Assembly: GCF_003026355.1 (NCBI RefSeq)
Contig: NZ_PYON01000024.1
Coordinates: 1 to 56,979, forward strand
DNA from: Photobacterium kishitanii
Lineage (GTDB): Bacteria > Pseudomonadota > Gammaproteobacteria > Enterobacterales > Vibrionaceae
DNA: 56,979 nucleotides
Direction of reading: 5' to 3'
In this document: positions 50,001 to 56,979 of the stretch, in pieces
How the letters are laid out: the number at the start of each line of letters is the position of its first letter
How positions within the stretch are numbered: the stretch's first letter is position 1
Translations under genes and position numbers: made by a program
Notes under the pieces: generated by a model
What the model was told of the DNA's origin: nothing
Seen by the model: the letters and a program-made list of their open reading frames with translations, nothing else
Databases searched by the model: none

Positions 50001-51548
50001 ATGAAATTCAAAATCCTTTTAGCAAGTGTACTTGTTATCGCAGGTTGTCAAACTACCAAAGAGACAACACAGGTCGATACTAACCAACAAAATACTGTCG
50101 TTGAGCAACCTACTAATACTTCTGTTGTACCTGTGGCACCTATTGTCAAAAAACCACAGCCTGTGGTCGTTAAACTGACACCACAACAACAACAGGATGT
50201 ATGGGATCGCATTGCGATGCAGATTACGACCAAGATCCCTAATAACAAACGCGTACAATACTACCGTAACTGGTATCTAGATAATCCGCGTAATCTTGAA
50301 ATCATAGCCCAACGCGCTCAGCCGTTCTTATACTACATCACTGAGCAAGTCGAAAAACGAGGCATGCCACTTGAATTAGCTTTATTACCGATAGTAGAAA
50401 GTTCATTTGATCCCCATGCTTATTCAAGTATGGCAGCGGCTGGCCTATGGCAAATTATTCCAGATACTGGACGTCGTTTTGGCTTAAAACAAAATAGCTG
50501 GTACGACGGTCGCCGTGATGTGGTTAAATCAACCACTGCCGCGCTTAATTTACTTGAATACTTAAATAATAAATTTGATGGCAACTGGCAACAAGCTCTA
50601 GCCGCTTATAACACTGGTGAAGGACGTGTTTTTAGTGCCATTCGTAAAAACCGCGCTGAAGGAAAACCCACTGATTATTGGGCACTAGACTTACCGAAAG
50701 AAACCAGCAGTTATGTACCTAAACTTTATGCCGTTGCTGATATTATCATGCACCCGAAAAAGTATGGTTTTCACCTTGCTCCAATTAGTAACAAGCCCGT
50801 TATCGAAATCGTTAAACCTGGCGTACAAATGGATCTTTCGATTGCTGCAAAATTTGCAGGTATCAGTATCAGTGAGCTGAAAGATCTTAACCCAGCATAC
50901 CGCCGTGGTGTAACCGCACCGAATGGGCTTAATCAGTTATTATTACCCATCGATAAAGTTAAACGTTTTAAGCGTGAATTAGCCCAGAATCGTAATGCAA
51001 GCATGGTTACCCACCATCACCGCGTAAAAGCAGGTGAAAGCCTAGGATTAATCGCTGAGCGTTACCACAGCAGTATTAAAGCGATTCAAAAGATAAATAA
51101 ACTCAAAACGACTAACCTTCGTATTGGACAGTCACTGACAATTCCAACGTCACCTATTTCATTAGTTAATCGTCAACACCGTGCCGCTATCAAGGTAGAA
51201 GCGCAACATTATGTTGTCCAGTCAGGTGATAGCCTATGGAGTATTGCACGCAAGCATAAAACCAGTATCAACAAACTCAAGCAACTTAACCGCCTGAGTA
51301 AAAATACAGTACTGCAAAAAGGGCAACGATTAAAAGTATCAACAACTGCCGTAGCTAAAAAAACCACAGCGGGTCGCAAAACGATCAGTTACACAATTCG
51401 CAGTGGTGATAGTTTAAGTGTTATCGCGCAGCGTTATGATGTCTCTGTCGCTGAAATCAAAAAATGGAATAATTTAGCTAACAGCAAATACATTAAACAA
51501 GGCCAACAGCTAAAATTAATTATTGATAATCGTAAGGTTAAAGCATGA
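50001..51548 (+). CDS. mltD: Membrane-bound lytic murein transglycosylase D with three LysM domains
   Basis: A 515-residue lipoprotein with lipobox VIAGC (Cys16), a Pro/Val/Gln-rich linker, a family 1D transglycosylase domain with catalytic E133 (LLPIVESSFDPHA) and YSSMAAAGLWQIIP, and three C-terminal LysM peptidoglycan-binding modules starting near residues 339, 403 and 463. E. coli MltD has 452 residues and, from memory, two LysM modules, so this copy is longer. The ATG at 50001 starts the lipoprotein signal; the frame is open to 49956. It ends in an ATGA overlap with the Yip1 gene. Confidence 0.93.
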   Translation: MKFKILLASVLVIAGCQTTKETTQVDTNQQNTVVEQPTNTSVVPVAPIVKKPQPVVVKLTPQQQQDVWDRIAMQITTKIPNNKRVQYYRNWYLDNPRNLEIIAQRAQPFLYYITEQVEKRGMPLELALLPIVESSFDPHAYSSMAAAGLWQIIPDTGRRFGLKQNSWYDGRRDVVKSTTAALNLLEYLNNKFDGNWQQALAAYNTGEGRVFSAIRKNRAEGKPTDYWALDLPKETSSYVPKLYAVADIIMHPKKYGFHLAPISNKPVIEIVKPGVQMDLSIAAKFAGISISELKDLNPAYRRGVTAPNGLNQLLLPIDKVKRFKRELAQNRNASMVTHHHRVKAGESLGLIAERYHSSIKAIQKINKLKTTNLRIGQSLTIPTSPISLVNRQHRAAIKVEAQHYVVQSGDSLWSIARKHKTSINKLKQLNRLSKNTVLQKGQRLKVSTTAVAKKTTAGRKTISYTIRSGDSLSVIAQRYDVSVAEIKKWNNLANSKYIKQGQQLKLIIDNRKVKA

Positions 51549-52234
51549 CACCATCGAAAAACCCAGTCATCGCTATCATCGATCTCTTTCGCTCACCGAT
51601 AGAATGCTTTGCCGCGATCTATGAACGTCCCAAGTGGGCAATTTTACCCTACTTGATGATTATTTTAGGCTCCTTCATTGTCTGGGGGGGTTACTTTAAT
51701 CATGTCGATATGCCATGGCTACAACAAGCGATTCAAGCTCAGTTAGGCAATATTGGGGAAAATGTACAACAATCATGGCTAACACGAGAAGTGCTACTTG
51801 CTGGTGAGGTATTTAGTGATATCACTGGCCGCACGGTAGTGATTTTTGTACTGGCTTTATGGTTAAAGTTAGCAACCAAAGGTAGTCAGCATCAACACAG
51901 CTATGGTAAATGGCTTGCTGCGGCCTGCTTTATTATGCTGCCATCTTTTATTGGTGACATTGCTAGCTATATTAATATTGTTTTCAACCATAATAATATT
52001 CTGCCTAATGCCGCTGATTTAAACAGTTTTAATGGTTTGTTAAAATTACCAATGAATAATCGCTGGGCAGCAATCGCGACAACCATGCCGTTATTAGCGC
52101 CATGGTACATCGCTTTAACCTACGCAGCAGTCAGTGCATGGACTGATCTCGATCGTGCTAAAGCTATCATTGTTGCGATACTTCCTTGGATACTGACCAT
52201 TATTGTATGGCCATTACTGATTATTTCAGCTTAA
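51545..52234 (+). CDS. Yip1-family membrane protein
   Basis: A 229-residue protein with a short cytoplasmic N-terminus (LFRSPIECFAAIYERPKW, typical of bacterial Yip1/YIP1-domain proteins) and about five membrane helices. Function unknown. It overlaps mltD by four bases and is thus translationally coupled to it, suggesting a role at the envelope. Its stop codon overlaps the convergent YafD-like stop codon by four bases. Confidence 0.8.
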   Translation: MTPSKNPVIAIIDLFRSPIECFAAIYERPKWAILPYLMIILGSFIVWGGYFNHVDMPWLQQAIQAQLGNIGENVQQSWLTREVLLAGEVFSDITGRTVVIFVLALWLKLATKGSQHQHSYGKWLAAACFIMLPSFIGDIASYINIVFNHNNILPNAADLNSFNGLLKLPMNNRWAAIATTMPLLAPWYIALTYAAVSAWTDLDRAKAIIVAILPWILTIIVWPLLIISA

Positions 52235-53097
52235 TGAACTATCGGTGGCACTAACTTAAACGTCGCTAATAATGGATTATGATCAGAAGCATCTGTTTTA
52301 GGTGCTTCTGCTTTTACCAAGCGTAAATCGCGGTAATAAAGGTGATCTAATGGTTTACCTAATACCCTAACTCGCTGGTCATTATGATATTGCACTTCTT
52401 TTAATCCCAATGAATGTGCAAAAGTTCGCACAACTTTAATCCGCGCTTTACGCCATGTATTAAAGTCACCGGCTAATATAATCGGTCCTTGATGCAGCTC
52501 TAAGACCGCTTTTAAGCTATCCAATTGCTGTCTATATTCATTTAAACCAATCGCAAAATTAACACCATGTAGATTAACCACTGCTAATGTTTGTCCATCT
52601 GACAATGAAAATTGTGACAGTAATGCTGATTTAGGCAACCGTAACCACGGCTCCATGGCAAGATAAGCGCAAGTTTGACGCGATGATACTCGCGATAAAT
52701 TCATGACTCCGGCTGGAGTATCAAGAAATCGAAACGCATTCGCCATCCTAACCTGCCAATGACTGGTATCTAGATAGGTTTGTAACTCAGTATTTAAACT
52801 TGCCTCTTGTAATAATACTAAATCACTTTTTTGAGTAAATGATGCTAATGCTGAACGCCAATTTGGTCGTTGCTGCTTATAAATATTCCATACCGCTACC
52901 GTCAACATGCCATTATTATCAAGTGGTGGCGCAATTTCACTTTCAATACAATGATAGCTAAAGTGAGGTGCAAACACTTCGTTAGTGACTTCAGGTTGGA
53001 TCGAAACATCAAATGAAGAATTAAATGCTCCTAGACCCAATGCGCCCGCTACGACACCTAAGCCAGCAACCACTTTTGTTTTTGTTCTACGCGCCAT
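52231..53097 (-). CDS. Endonuclease/exonuclease/phosphatase family protein (YafD-like)
   Basis: A 288-residue EEP-fold protein. After an N-terminal hydrophobic segment (about 9-27) that may act as signal or anchor, the fold motifs follow in order: VAVWNIYKQQRPNW, LLQEAS, GDFNTWRKARI, LDHLYYRDL and ASDHNPLLATF, i.e. the usual Asn/Glu/Asp/Asp-His active-site set. E. coli YafD has 266 residues and also lies in the gloB-mltD-rnhA-dnaQ neighbourhood. Substrate unknown. Confidence 0.83.
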   Translation of the reverse strand: MARRTKTKVVAGLGVVAGALGLGAFNSSFDVSIQPEVTNEVFAPHFSYHCIESEIAPPLDNNGMLTVAVWNIYKQQRPNWRSALASFTQKSDLVLLQEASLNTELQTYLDTSHWQVRMANAFRFLDTPAGVMNLSRVSSRQTCAYLAMEPWLRLPKSALLSQFSLSDGQTLAVVNLHGVNFAIGLNEYRQQLDSLKAVLELHQGPIILAGDFNTWRKARIKVVRTFAHSLGLKEVQYHNDQRVRVLGKPLDHLYYRDLRLVKAEAPKTDASDHNPLLATFKLVPPIVH

Positions 53098-53194
53098 AAT
53101 ACCAGCCTACAAAGACAACTCAGCCCATTACGTTAATGGGCTGATATCATCGTAAAATTAGAAATAACAACATCAGTATAAGAATAGAGATGGC

Positions 53195-53530
53195 TTAATA
53201 ATGTTTACCATTATCATAATAAGCAGAAGGTGTCAGCGCGGTAAAAATAACAGCGACATCTTGCTGTGGATCTTCAACTGCAGATCTAACGATCGCAGTA
53301 ATTGTATCAGCAACGAGATCTTGGGTTTGTTGTCCACGATCAAACCAAAAGACTTCAACAAAGGGGTAAGCATCTGACACTTCCCCGTCAAATATAAATG
53401 ATGCAGGAATATGCTCAACGGTGAAATCTTCACGAGGGCAAGCCATTAAAGGCTGTAAATCATCAACCAATTTTGTTGATAGCTGCTTTACTGTATCAAA
53501 TGCAATAGCACGAAAGCGAAGGTGTGGCAT
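53195..53530 (-). CDS. DUF1904 family protein
   Basis: A 111-residue cytosolic protein beginning MPHLRFRAI, with the pattern of DUF1904: short, tautomerase-like alternating strands and helices, and VEVFWFDRGQQTQD in the middle. The family is small and of unknown function. It is a single gene, 97 bases after the YafD-like gene's start on the same strand. Confidence 0.72.
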   Translation of the reverse strand: MPHLRFRAIAFDTVKQLSTKLVDDLQPLMACPREDFTVEHIPASFIFDGEVSDAYPFVEVFWFDRGQQTQDLVADTITAIVRSAVEDPQQDVAVIFTALTPSAYYDNGKHY

Positions 53531-53642
53531 AAAAACTCCCGATAAATGACTAGTTACGCGACTACATTACCACTTAATATCATTCGATCTCGAGTTTTTA
53601 TTATACCAATTATTGCATCAGCCTTAACTTACACCGCTACAA

Positions 53643-53671
53643 TTGATGAAACCAATATTAACAACTATATT
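53643..53671 (+). promoter_or_regulatory. Probable promoter of the GMC oxidoreductase gene
   Basis: TTGATG (53643-53648) and TATATT (53666-53671) are spaced by exactly 17 bases, about 75 bases upstream of the ATG, in very AT-rich DNA. Confidence 0.5.
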
Positions 53672-53745
53672 TATATCTATATTAATTAGACATTATACAT
53701 ATGACCTTTTTTTCTTAACCATCACAAGAATTTAGGTATTTCAAT

Positions 53746-55815
53746 ATGTTATCAATAAAATCTTTAATATTACTATTCAAAAAAACATTGATAATAATAG
53801 CTAAGTTATTAATAACAGGGCTATTACTACCGATATCAGTTATGGCTCATGCTGAAAATTATAAAGCGGTTTATGATTATATCGTTGTTGGTGCAGGAGC
53901 CGGTGGTGGTCCATTGGCTTCAAGCTTAGCTGAGCGAGGATTTAAAGTACTACTGGTTGAAGCTGGAGATCTCAACCCTGCAGACAAAGATTTTATGGAC
54001 GCCCCCGCTCTGCATGTTAAAGCCAGTGAGCATCCAAGACTATCGTGGCAATATTTCATCAATCATTATAGTGATCCCAACCGAAATAAATTAGATAGTA
54101 AACATTGTCCGCAAAAATCAGGGTGCCCAGATAACTCAACCGGCATTTTTTACCCTCGAGGATCAACTATCGGTGGCTCAACCGCCGTCAATGCCATGAT
54201 TTCGGTTATCCCACACAACAGTGATTGGGATAATATCGCCAAAATGACTGGTGATGACTCTTGGTCTGCAAGTAATATGCGACACTATTTCACTAAAGTT
54301 GAACGTAACCTTTATGGTAAAAATGAATCCACAGGCCATGGACGTCAAGGTTGGCAACCTATCAATCATAATGCCCTCTTAGCACCAAATAAAAATGGGC
54401 AGTTATATTCCCCTCTTTCTCCTGCGGTCAAATTTAGTTATTTAGATATTTTTGCTGGAGCCGTAAAACAAGCGGATCGCGGACAAGCAGATCATCCTAG
54501 TTTTTTATTTCCATTTAAAGATATAAATAAACTCCGTAGCAACAATGAACCTGAAGGTTTATATCAAGTGCCCGTTGCCGTTGATGAACAAGGACATCGT
54601 TCTGGAGTGGCTGGTCGCATTACTTCTACTATTGAAGCTGGATACCCACTAACGCTAAAAACGCATACATTAGCAACGAAAGTCGTCATGGTTAAACACC
54701 ACAATACACTTCCAAAAGCTGAAGGTATCGAAGTTTTACATGGCGCACATTTATATCGAGCAGATCGAAACTCCGCAGGTAGCATTACTCCAACCCCAAC
54801 CTACTATAGAGCGAGCAAAGAAGTTATTTTATCCGCAGGGGCATTTAACACCCCACAACTACTGATGCTATCAGGTATTGGAGACAAAAAAGAACTCCAA
54901 AAACATGGTATTACTGTCAACGTCAATCTACCGGGAGTAGGAAAAAACCTTCAAGATCGTTACGAAATACCTTTAGTTTTTGAAAAAAGACGTCGCTTTT
55001 GGATTTTTGATTTTGGACCTAAAAACTTCCCGGCTTTAACAAACTGTAATTTTGATCCATACAATAAGGATAACTGTCATCGTGATTGGGAAAATCAACA
55101 AAAAGGAGTCTATACACAACCAGGCGCACTAATCAGTATGGTAACAAAATCCCAACGCTATGATTTACACGGTAATAAAAAAGCGATAACGAATGAAATT
55201 AATCAATTAGATCCTGACTTATATATATTTGCTATTGGAGGAACATTCAAAGGTTACTACCCAGGCTACAGCAAAGATACTTTTGATCCAGACAACCAAT
55301 ACACTTGGTTACTATTAAAAGGCCATAGTAACAATCGAGGCGTCGTATCACTAAGAAGTGCAGATCCTCTAGATACACCAATCATCAACTTTAAATATTT
55401 TGGCGATCCTCAAGCAGGTGTCATGCCAAGTAATGAGCATTACGATGATCTTGAAGCAATAATGAAAGGGGTAAAATTAATAAGAAAAACAGCACGCTAC
55501 TCAACTAAAGCTACCTTTAATAAAGTCTTTCATAAAGAAGTATGGCCAGGAAACCATATTAATACCGATCGAGAAATTCAGAATTTTATTATGAATGAAT
55601 CATGGGGACATCACGCATCTTGTACCGCAAAAATTGGGTCTATCGATGATCCAATGGCTGTATTAGATAGTAATTTTAAAGTCTATGGTACCGATGGACT
55701 CCGTGTCGTGGATGCCAGTGTTTTCCCTAATATTCCAGGTTTCTTTCCTACAATCGCTATTTATATGTTAAGTGAGAAAGCTGCAGATGTTATTGCTCAG
55801 GATGCCTTTAACTAA
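53746..55815 (+). CDS. Exported GMC-family flavin oxidoreductase
   Basis: A 689-residue protein of the glucose-methanol-choline family. An N-terminal basic and hydrophobic stretch (about 12-36, ending MAHAENYK) looks like a signal peptide. The FAD fold follows (VVGAGAGGG, 47-55; VEAGD), then GMC signatures PRGSTIGGSTAVNAM and SAGAFNTPQLLMLSGIG, and the C-terminal catalytic segment with H622/H623 (SWGHHASCTAKIG) and VVDASVFPNIPGFFPT, where many GMC enzymes have NTNAPT. Substrate unknown (an alcohol, sugar or choline-like compound). DNA is more AT-rich than neighbouring genes and no partner gene (cytochrome, small subunit) adjoins, so recent acquisition is possible. Confidence 0.85.
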   Translation: MLSIKSLILLFKKTLIIIAKLLITGLLLPISVMAHAENYKAVYDYIVVGAGAGGGPLASSLAERGFKVLLVEAGDLNPADKDFMDAPALHVKASEHPRLSWQYFINHYSDPNRNKLDSKHCPQKSGCPDNSTGIFYPRGSTIGGSTAVNAMISVIPHNSDWDNIAKMTGDDSWSASNMRHYFTKVERNLYGKNESTGHGRQGWQPINHNALLAPNKNGQLYSPLSPAVKFSYLDIFAGAVKQADRGQADHPSFLFPFKDINKLRSNNEPEGLYQVPVAVDEQGHRSGVAGRITSTIEAGYPLTLKTHTLATKVVMVKHHNTLPKAEGIEVLHGAHLYRADRNSAGSITPTPTYYRASKEVILSAGAFNTPQLLMLSGIGDKKELQKHGITVNVNLPGVGKNLQDRYEIPLVFEKRRRFWIFDFGPKNFPALTNCNFDPYNKDNCHRDWENQQKGVYTQPGALISMVTKSQRYDLHGNKKAITNEINQLDPDLYIFAIGGTFKGYYPGYSKDTFDPDNQYTWLLLKGHSNNRGVVSLRSADPLDTPIINFKYFGDPQAGVMPSNEHYDDLEAIMKGVKLIRKTARYSTKATFNKVFHKEVWPGNHINTDREIQNFIMNESWGHHASCTAKIGSIDDPMAVLDSNFKVYGTDGLRVVDASVFPNIPGFFPTIAIYMLSEKAADVIAQDAFN

Positions 55816-55877
55816 AATCCATCACAATGATACAGATGTAAAAAATCCTCACATTACTGTCGAGACTTTCTTGAAGA

Positions 55878-55965
55878 TGGCTAAGATAACGAGATTCAAG
55901 CTTCCAACACGCGCTGATTTTCGATATCGCTGAATCTGCTGCGCTGCCAGTTGAAGCTACACCGA
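55878..55965 (-). pseudogene. tRNA-Trp-like pseudogene, unit 1 (class A)
   Basis: The most diverged copy. The T-arm and 3' acceptor are altered (CTAAGATAACG on +), and the anticodon arm has the same insertion as the other units. The adjoining terminator stem is also damaged (TCCTCACA / TGTCGAGAC). Confidence 0.75.
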
Positions 55966-56026
55966 TCTATCACAATGATACAGATGTAAAAAAGCCCCGA
56001 CATTACTGTCGAGGCTTTCTTGAATA

Positions 56027-56114
56027 TGGCAGGAGTTACGATATTCGAGCTTCCAACACGCGCTGATTTTCGGTATCGCAGAATCCGCTGCGCTGCTAGT
56101 TGAAGCTACACCCT
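56027..56114 (-). pseudogene. tRNA-Trp-like pseudogene, unit 2 (class A)
   Basis: Keeps both ends (TGGCAGG on the 3' side, ACACCCT on the 5' side of +) but has the anticodon-arm insertion and a disrupted T-stem. Its terminator stem (GCCCCGACA / TGTCGAGGC) is intact. Confidence 0.8.
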
Positions 56115-56175
56115 ATCTATCACAATGATACAGACGTAAAAAATCCTCACATTGCTGTCGAGGCTTTCTTGAAGA

Positions 56176-56257
56176 TGGCAAGGGTTACAAGTTTCAAACG
56201 CCCAACAGGCGCTGATTTTCGGTATGGCGGAAGCTGCTGCTCTGCCAGTTGGAGCTC
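56176..56257 (-). pseudogene. tRNA-Trp-like pseudogene, unit 3 (class B)
   Basis: The 5' acceptor sequence is missing (GGAGCTCT runs straight into the next link), and the T-arm is diverged (TTTCAAACGCCCAACAGGC on +). Nearly identical to unit 6; I see one base difference in the tRNA-like part. Confidence 0.8.
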
Positions 56258-56315
56258 TATCATAATGATACAGACGTAAAAAATCCTCACATTGCTGTCG
56301 AGGCTTTCTTGAAGA

Positions 56316-56398
56316 TGACAGGGGTGGAGAGGATTCGAACTTCCAACACGCGCTGATTTTCGGTATGGCGGAAACTGCTGCTCTGCCAGTTGGAGCTC
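56316..56398 (-). pseudogene. tRNA-Trp-like pseudogene, unit 4 (class B)
   Basis: The T-arm is close to the functional gene (GGGGTGGAGAGGATTCGAAC on +), but the encoded CCA is changed (TGA on +), the anticodon arm carries the insertion and the 5' acceptor is lost. Confidence 0.8.
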
Positions 56399-56457
56399 TA
56401 TCATAATGATACAGACGTAAAAAAGCCCCGACATTTCTGTCGAGGCTTTCTTGAAGA

Positions 56458-56546
56458 TGGCAGGGGTGGAGAGGATTCGAACTTCCAACACGCGCTGATT
56501 TTCGGTATCGCTGAATCCGCTGCGCTGCCAGTTGAAGCTACACCCT
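56458..56546 (-). pseudogene. tRNA-Trp-like pseudogene, unit 5 (class A)
   Basis: The best preserved pseudo-copy: encoded CCA, acceptor halves and D-arm are present. The anticodon stem-loop is enlarged by a net 12 bases and no CCA anticodon remains, so it cannot act as tRNA-Trp. Confidence 0.85.
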
Positions 56547-56608
56547 ATCTATCACAATGATACAGACGTAAAAAAGCCCCGACATTGCTGTCGAGGCTTT
56601 CTTGAAGA

Positions 56609-56690
56609 TGGCAAGGGTTACAAGTTTCAAACGCCCAACAGGCGCTAATTTTCGGTATGGCGGAAGCTGCTGCTCTGCCAGTTGGAGCTC
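56609..56690 (-). pseudogene. tRNA-Trp-like pseudogene, unit 6 (class B)
   Basis: Near-twin of unit 3: same diverged T-arm and missing 5' acceptor. The terminator before it (56575-56603 region) is intact. Confidence 0.8.
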
Positions 56691-56710
56691 TATCATAATG
56701 ATACAGACGT

Positions 56711-56742
56711 AAAAAAGCCCCGACATTGCTGTCGAGGCTTTC
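56711..56742 (-). terminator. Terminator after tRNA-Trp
   Basis: On the - strand AAGCCTCGACA pairs with TGTCGGGGCTT around GCAA, followed by a run of T. It is the first of a series: similar stem-loops, some with damaged stems, recur in all six units further downstream. Confidence 0.9.
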
Positions 56743-56749
56743 TTGAAGA

Positions 56750-56826
56750 TGGCAGGGGTGGAGAGATTCGAACTCCCAACACGCGGATTTGGAATCCGCT
56801 GCTCTGCCAGTTGGAGCTACACCCCT
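56750..56826 (-). tRNA. tRNA-Trp (anticodon CCA)
   Basis: A 77-nt tRNA with acceptor AGGGGTG/CACCCCT, anticodon stem GCGGA/TCCGC with loop TTCCAAA (anticodon CCA), T-arm GGGAG-TTCGAAT-CTCTC and encoded CCA. It follows tRNA-Asp, as at the end of E. coli rrnC. Confidence 0.96.
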
Positions 56827-56862
56827 GTAGTTATTTTAAAGACTTAACTATGTCTTAAATAA

Positions 56863-56939
56863 TGGCGGAGTGGACGGGACTCGAACCCGCGACCCCCGGC
56901 GTGACAGGCCGGTATTCTAACCAACTGAACTACCACTCC
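56863..56939 (-). tRNA. tRNA-Asp (anticodon GUC)
   Basis: A 77-nt tRNA with acceptor GGAGTGG/CCACTCC, discriminator G, encoded CCA, anticodon loop CTGTCAC (anticodon GTC) and T-arm GCGGG-TTCGAGT-CCCGT. It is co-transcribed with the downstream tRNA-Trp. Confidence 0.97.
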
Positions 56940-56969
56940 GCAGTGTCTATTCAGCATTTAAGCAATTTG

Positions 56970-56979
56970 AAGCCTGGCG
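56970..56979 (-). rRNA. 3' end of a 5S rRNA gene (partial)
   Basis: The last ten bases read CGCCAGGCTT on the - strand, the usual 3' end of Vibrionaceae 5S rRNA (…ATCGCCAGGCTT). With tRNA-Asp-tRNA-Trp just downstream, this is the tail of an rrn operon extending beyond the right edge of the window. Confidence 0.7.

Larger units (their letters stand above)
55821..56749 (-). repeat. Tandem array of decayed tRNA-Trp plus terminator units
   Basis: Seven direct units with starts at 55821, 55969, 56119, 56259, 56400, 56551 and 56692 (140-151 bases each). Each consists, read on the - strand, of a tRNA-Trp-like sequence, then a stem-loop terminator (AAGCCTCGACA / TGTCGGGGCTT type), then a short link ATACxxATGATxCAGA-like. 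The seventh unit carries the intact tRNA-Trp (56750-56826); the first six are degenerate. Two classes alternate as A A B B A B: class A keeps the 5' acceptor (ACACC on +), class B lost it. Units 3 and 6 are almost identical, so units 2-3 and 5-6 probably arose by a two-unit duplication. Confidence 0.9.

Noticed and set aside
56147..56726. Open frames on the - strand giving repeated peptides (IMIELQLAEQQ type)
   Set aside because: They run through the tRNA-Trp-like repeats; the repeated peptide only reflects units near 141 bases, a multiple of three. No ribosome site or protein-like pattern.
55821..56749. Possible CRISPR array
   Set aside because: Units are 140-151 bases, contiguous and similar to tRNA-Trp plus a terminator; there are no short identical repeats with unique spacers and no cas genes.

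Overview
The window looks like a chromosomal segment of a marine gamma-proteobacterium of the Vibrionaceae, most probably Photobacterium. I infer this from the moderately AT-rich base composition, the strong similarity of nearly every protein to Vibrio/E. coli orthologues, Vibrio-type uracil permease and LptE proteins, dense tRNA clusters, and a 5S rRNA 3' end of Vibrio type at the right edge. Almost all of it is core housekeeping DNA; accessory-looking material is limited to the right end.

Layout. (1) 1-1320: a + strand tRNA operon with six tRNA-Leu(UAG), three tRNA-Gln(UUG) and one elongator tRNA-Met(CAU). Its first 852 bases are two copies of a 426-bp Leu-Gln-Leu unit. (2) 1452-4778: a FUSC-family membrane protein and ubiF on the - strand. 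(3) 4951-11458: mtgA, then miaB, ybeZ, ybeY, corC and lnt (tRNA modification, RNA processing/ribosome maturation, ion homeostasis, lipoprotein acylation). (4) 11580-26254: a SYLF protein, ybeL (-), leuS-lptE-holA, rsfS-rlmH-mrdA-mrdB-rlpA-dacA, ybeD, lipB-lipA. This follows the E. coli 14-15 min order, but nadD is not in its usual place between holA and rsfS. (5) 26340-35454: dapA-bamC (-), gcvR, bcp, perM and a TusA-like gene (-), bepA-arsC-wrbA-DUF2069, and a DUF2066 gene (-). (6) 35728-42907: uraA converging on upp, purMN behind a PurR box, then yafJ, gmhA and a DauA-like SulP transporter (-). (7) 43400-53530: fadE behind a FadR-like site, the TIGR03503 protein and dnaQ (-), rnhA, a YafS-like methyltransferase (-), gloB, mltD-Yip1, a YafD-like protein (-) and a DUF1904 gene (-). 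(8) 53746-56979: a solitary exported GMC oxidoreductase, then a tandem array of six decayed tRNA-Trp/terminator units. These lie immediately downstream (on the - strand) of intact tRNA-Trp and tRNA-Asp genes and the 3' end of a 5S rRNA, i.e. the tail of an rrn operon.

How the genes fit together. Cell-envelope growth is the main theme: elongasome PBP2/RodA, RlpA, PBP5, MtgA, MltD, LptE, BamC, BepA, Lnt and GmhA. Others serve translation (tRNAs, LeuRS, MiaB, YbeY, RsfS, RlmH), replication (HolA, DnaQ, RNase HI), lipoate synthesis (LipB/LipA), pyrimidine salvage (UraA/Upp) and purine synthesis (PurM/PurN).

The least ordinary features are the tRNA-Trp-derived tandem array (55821-56749), the near-perfect 426-bp tRNA duplication (1-852), the missing nadD, an in-frame 29-residue duplication in YbeL, and the isolated GMC oxidoreductase. 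I saw no CRISPR array, transposase, phage gene or obvious defence or toxin-antitoxin system. Functional calls come from recognised motifs and remembered family sequences; no database search was run.
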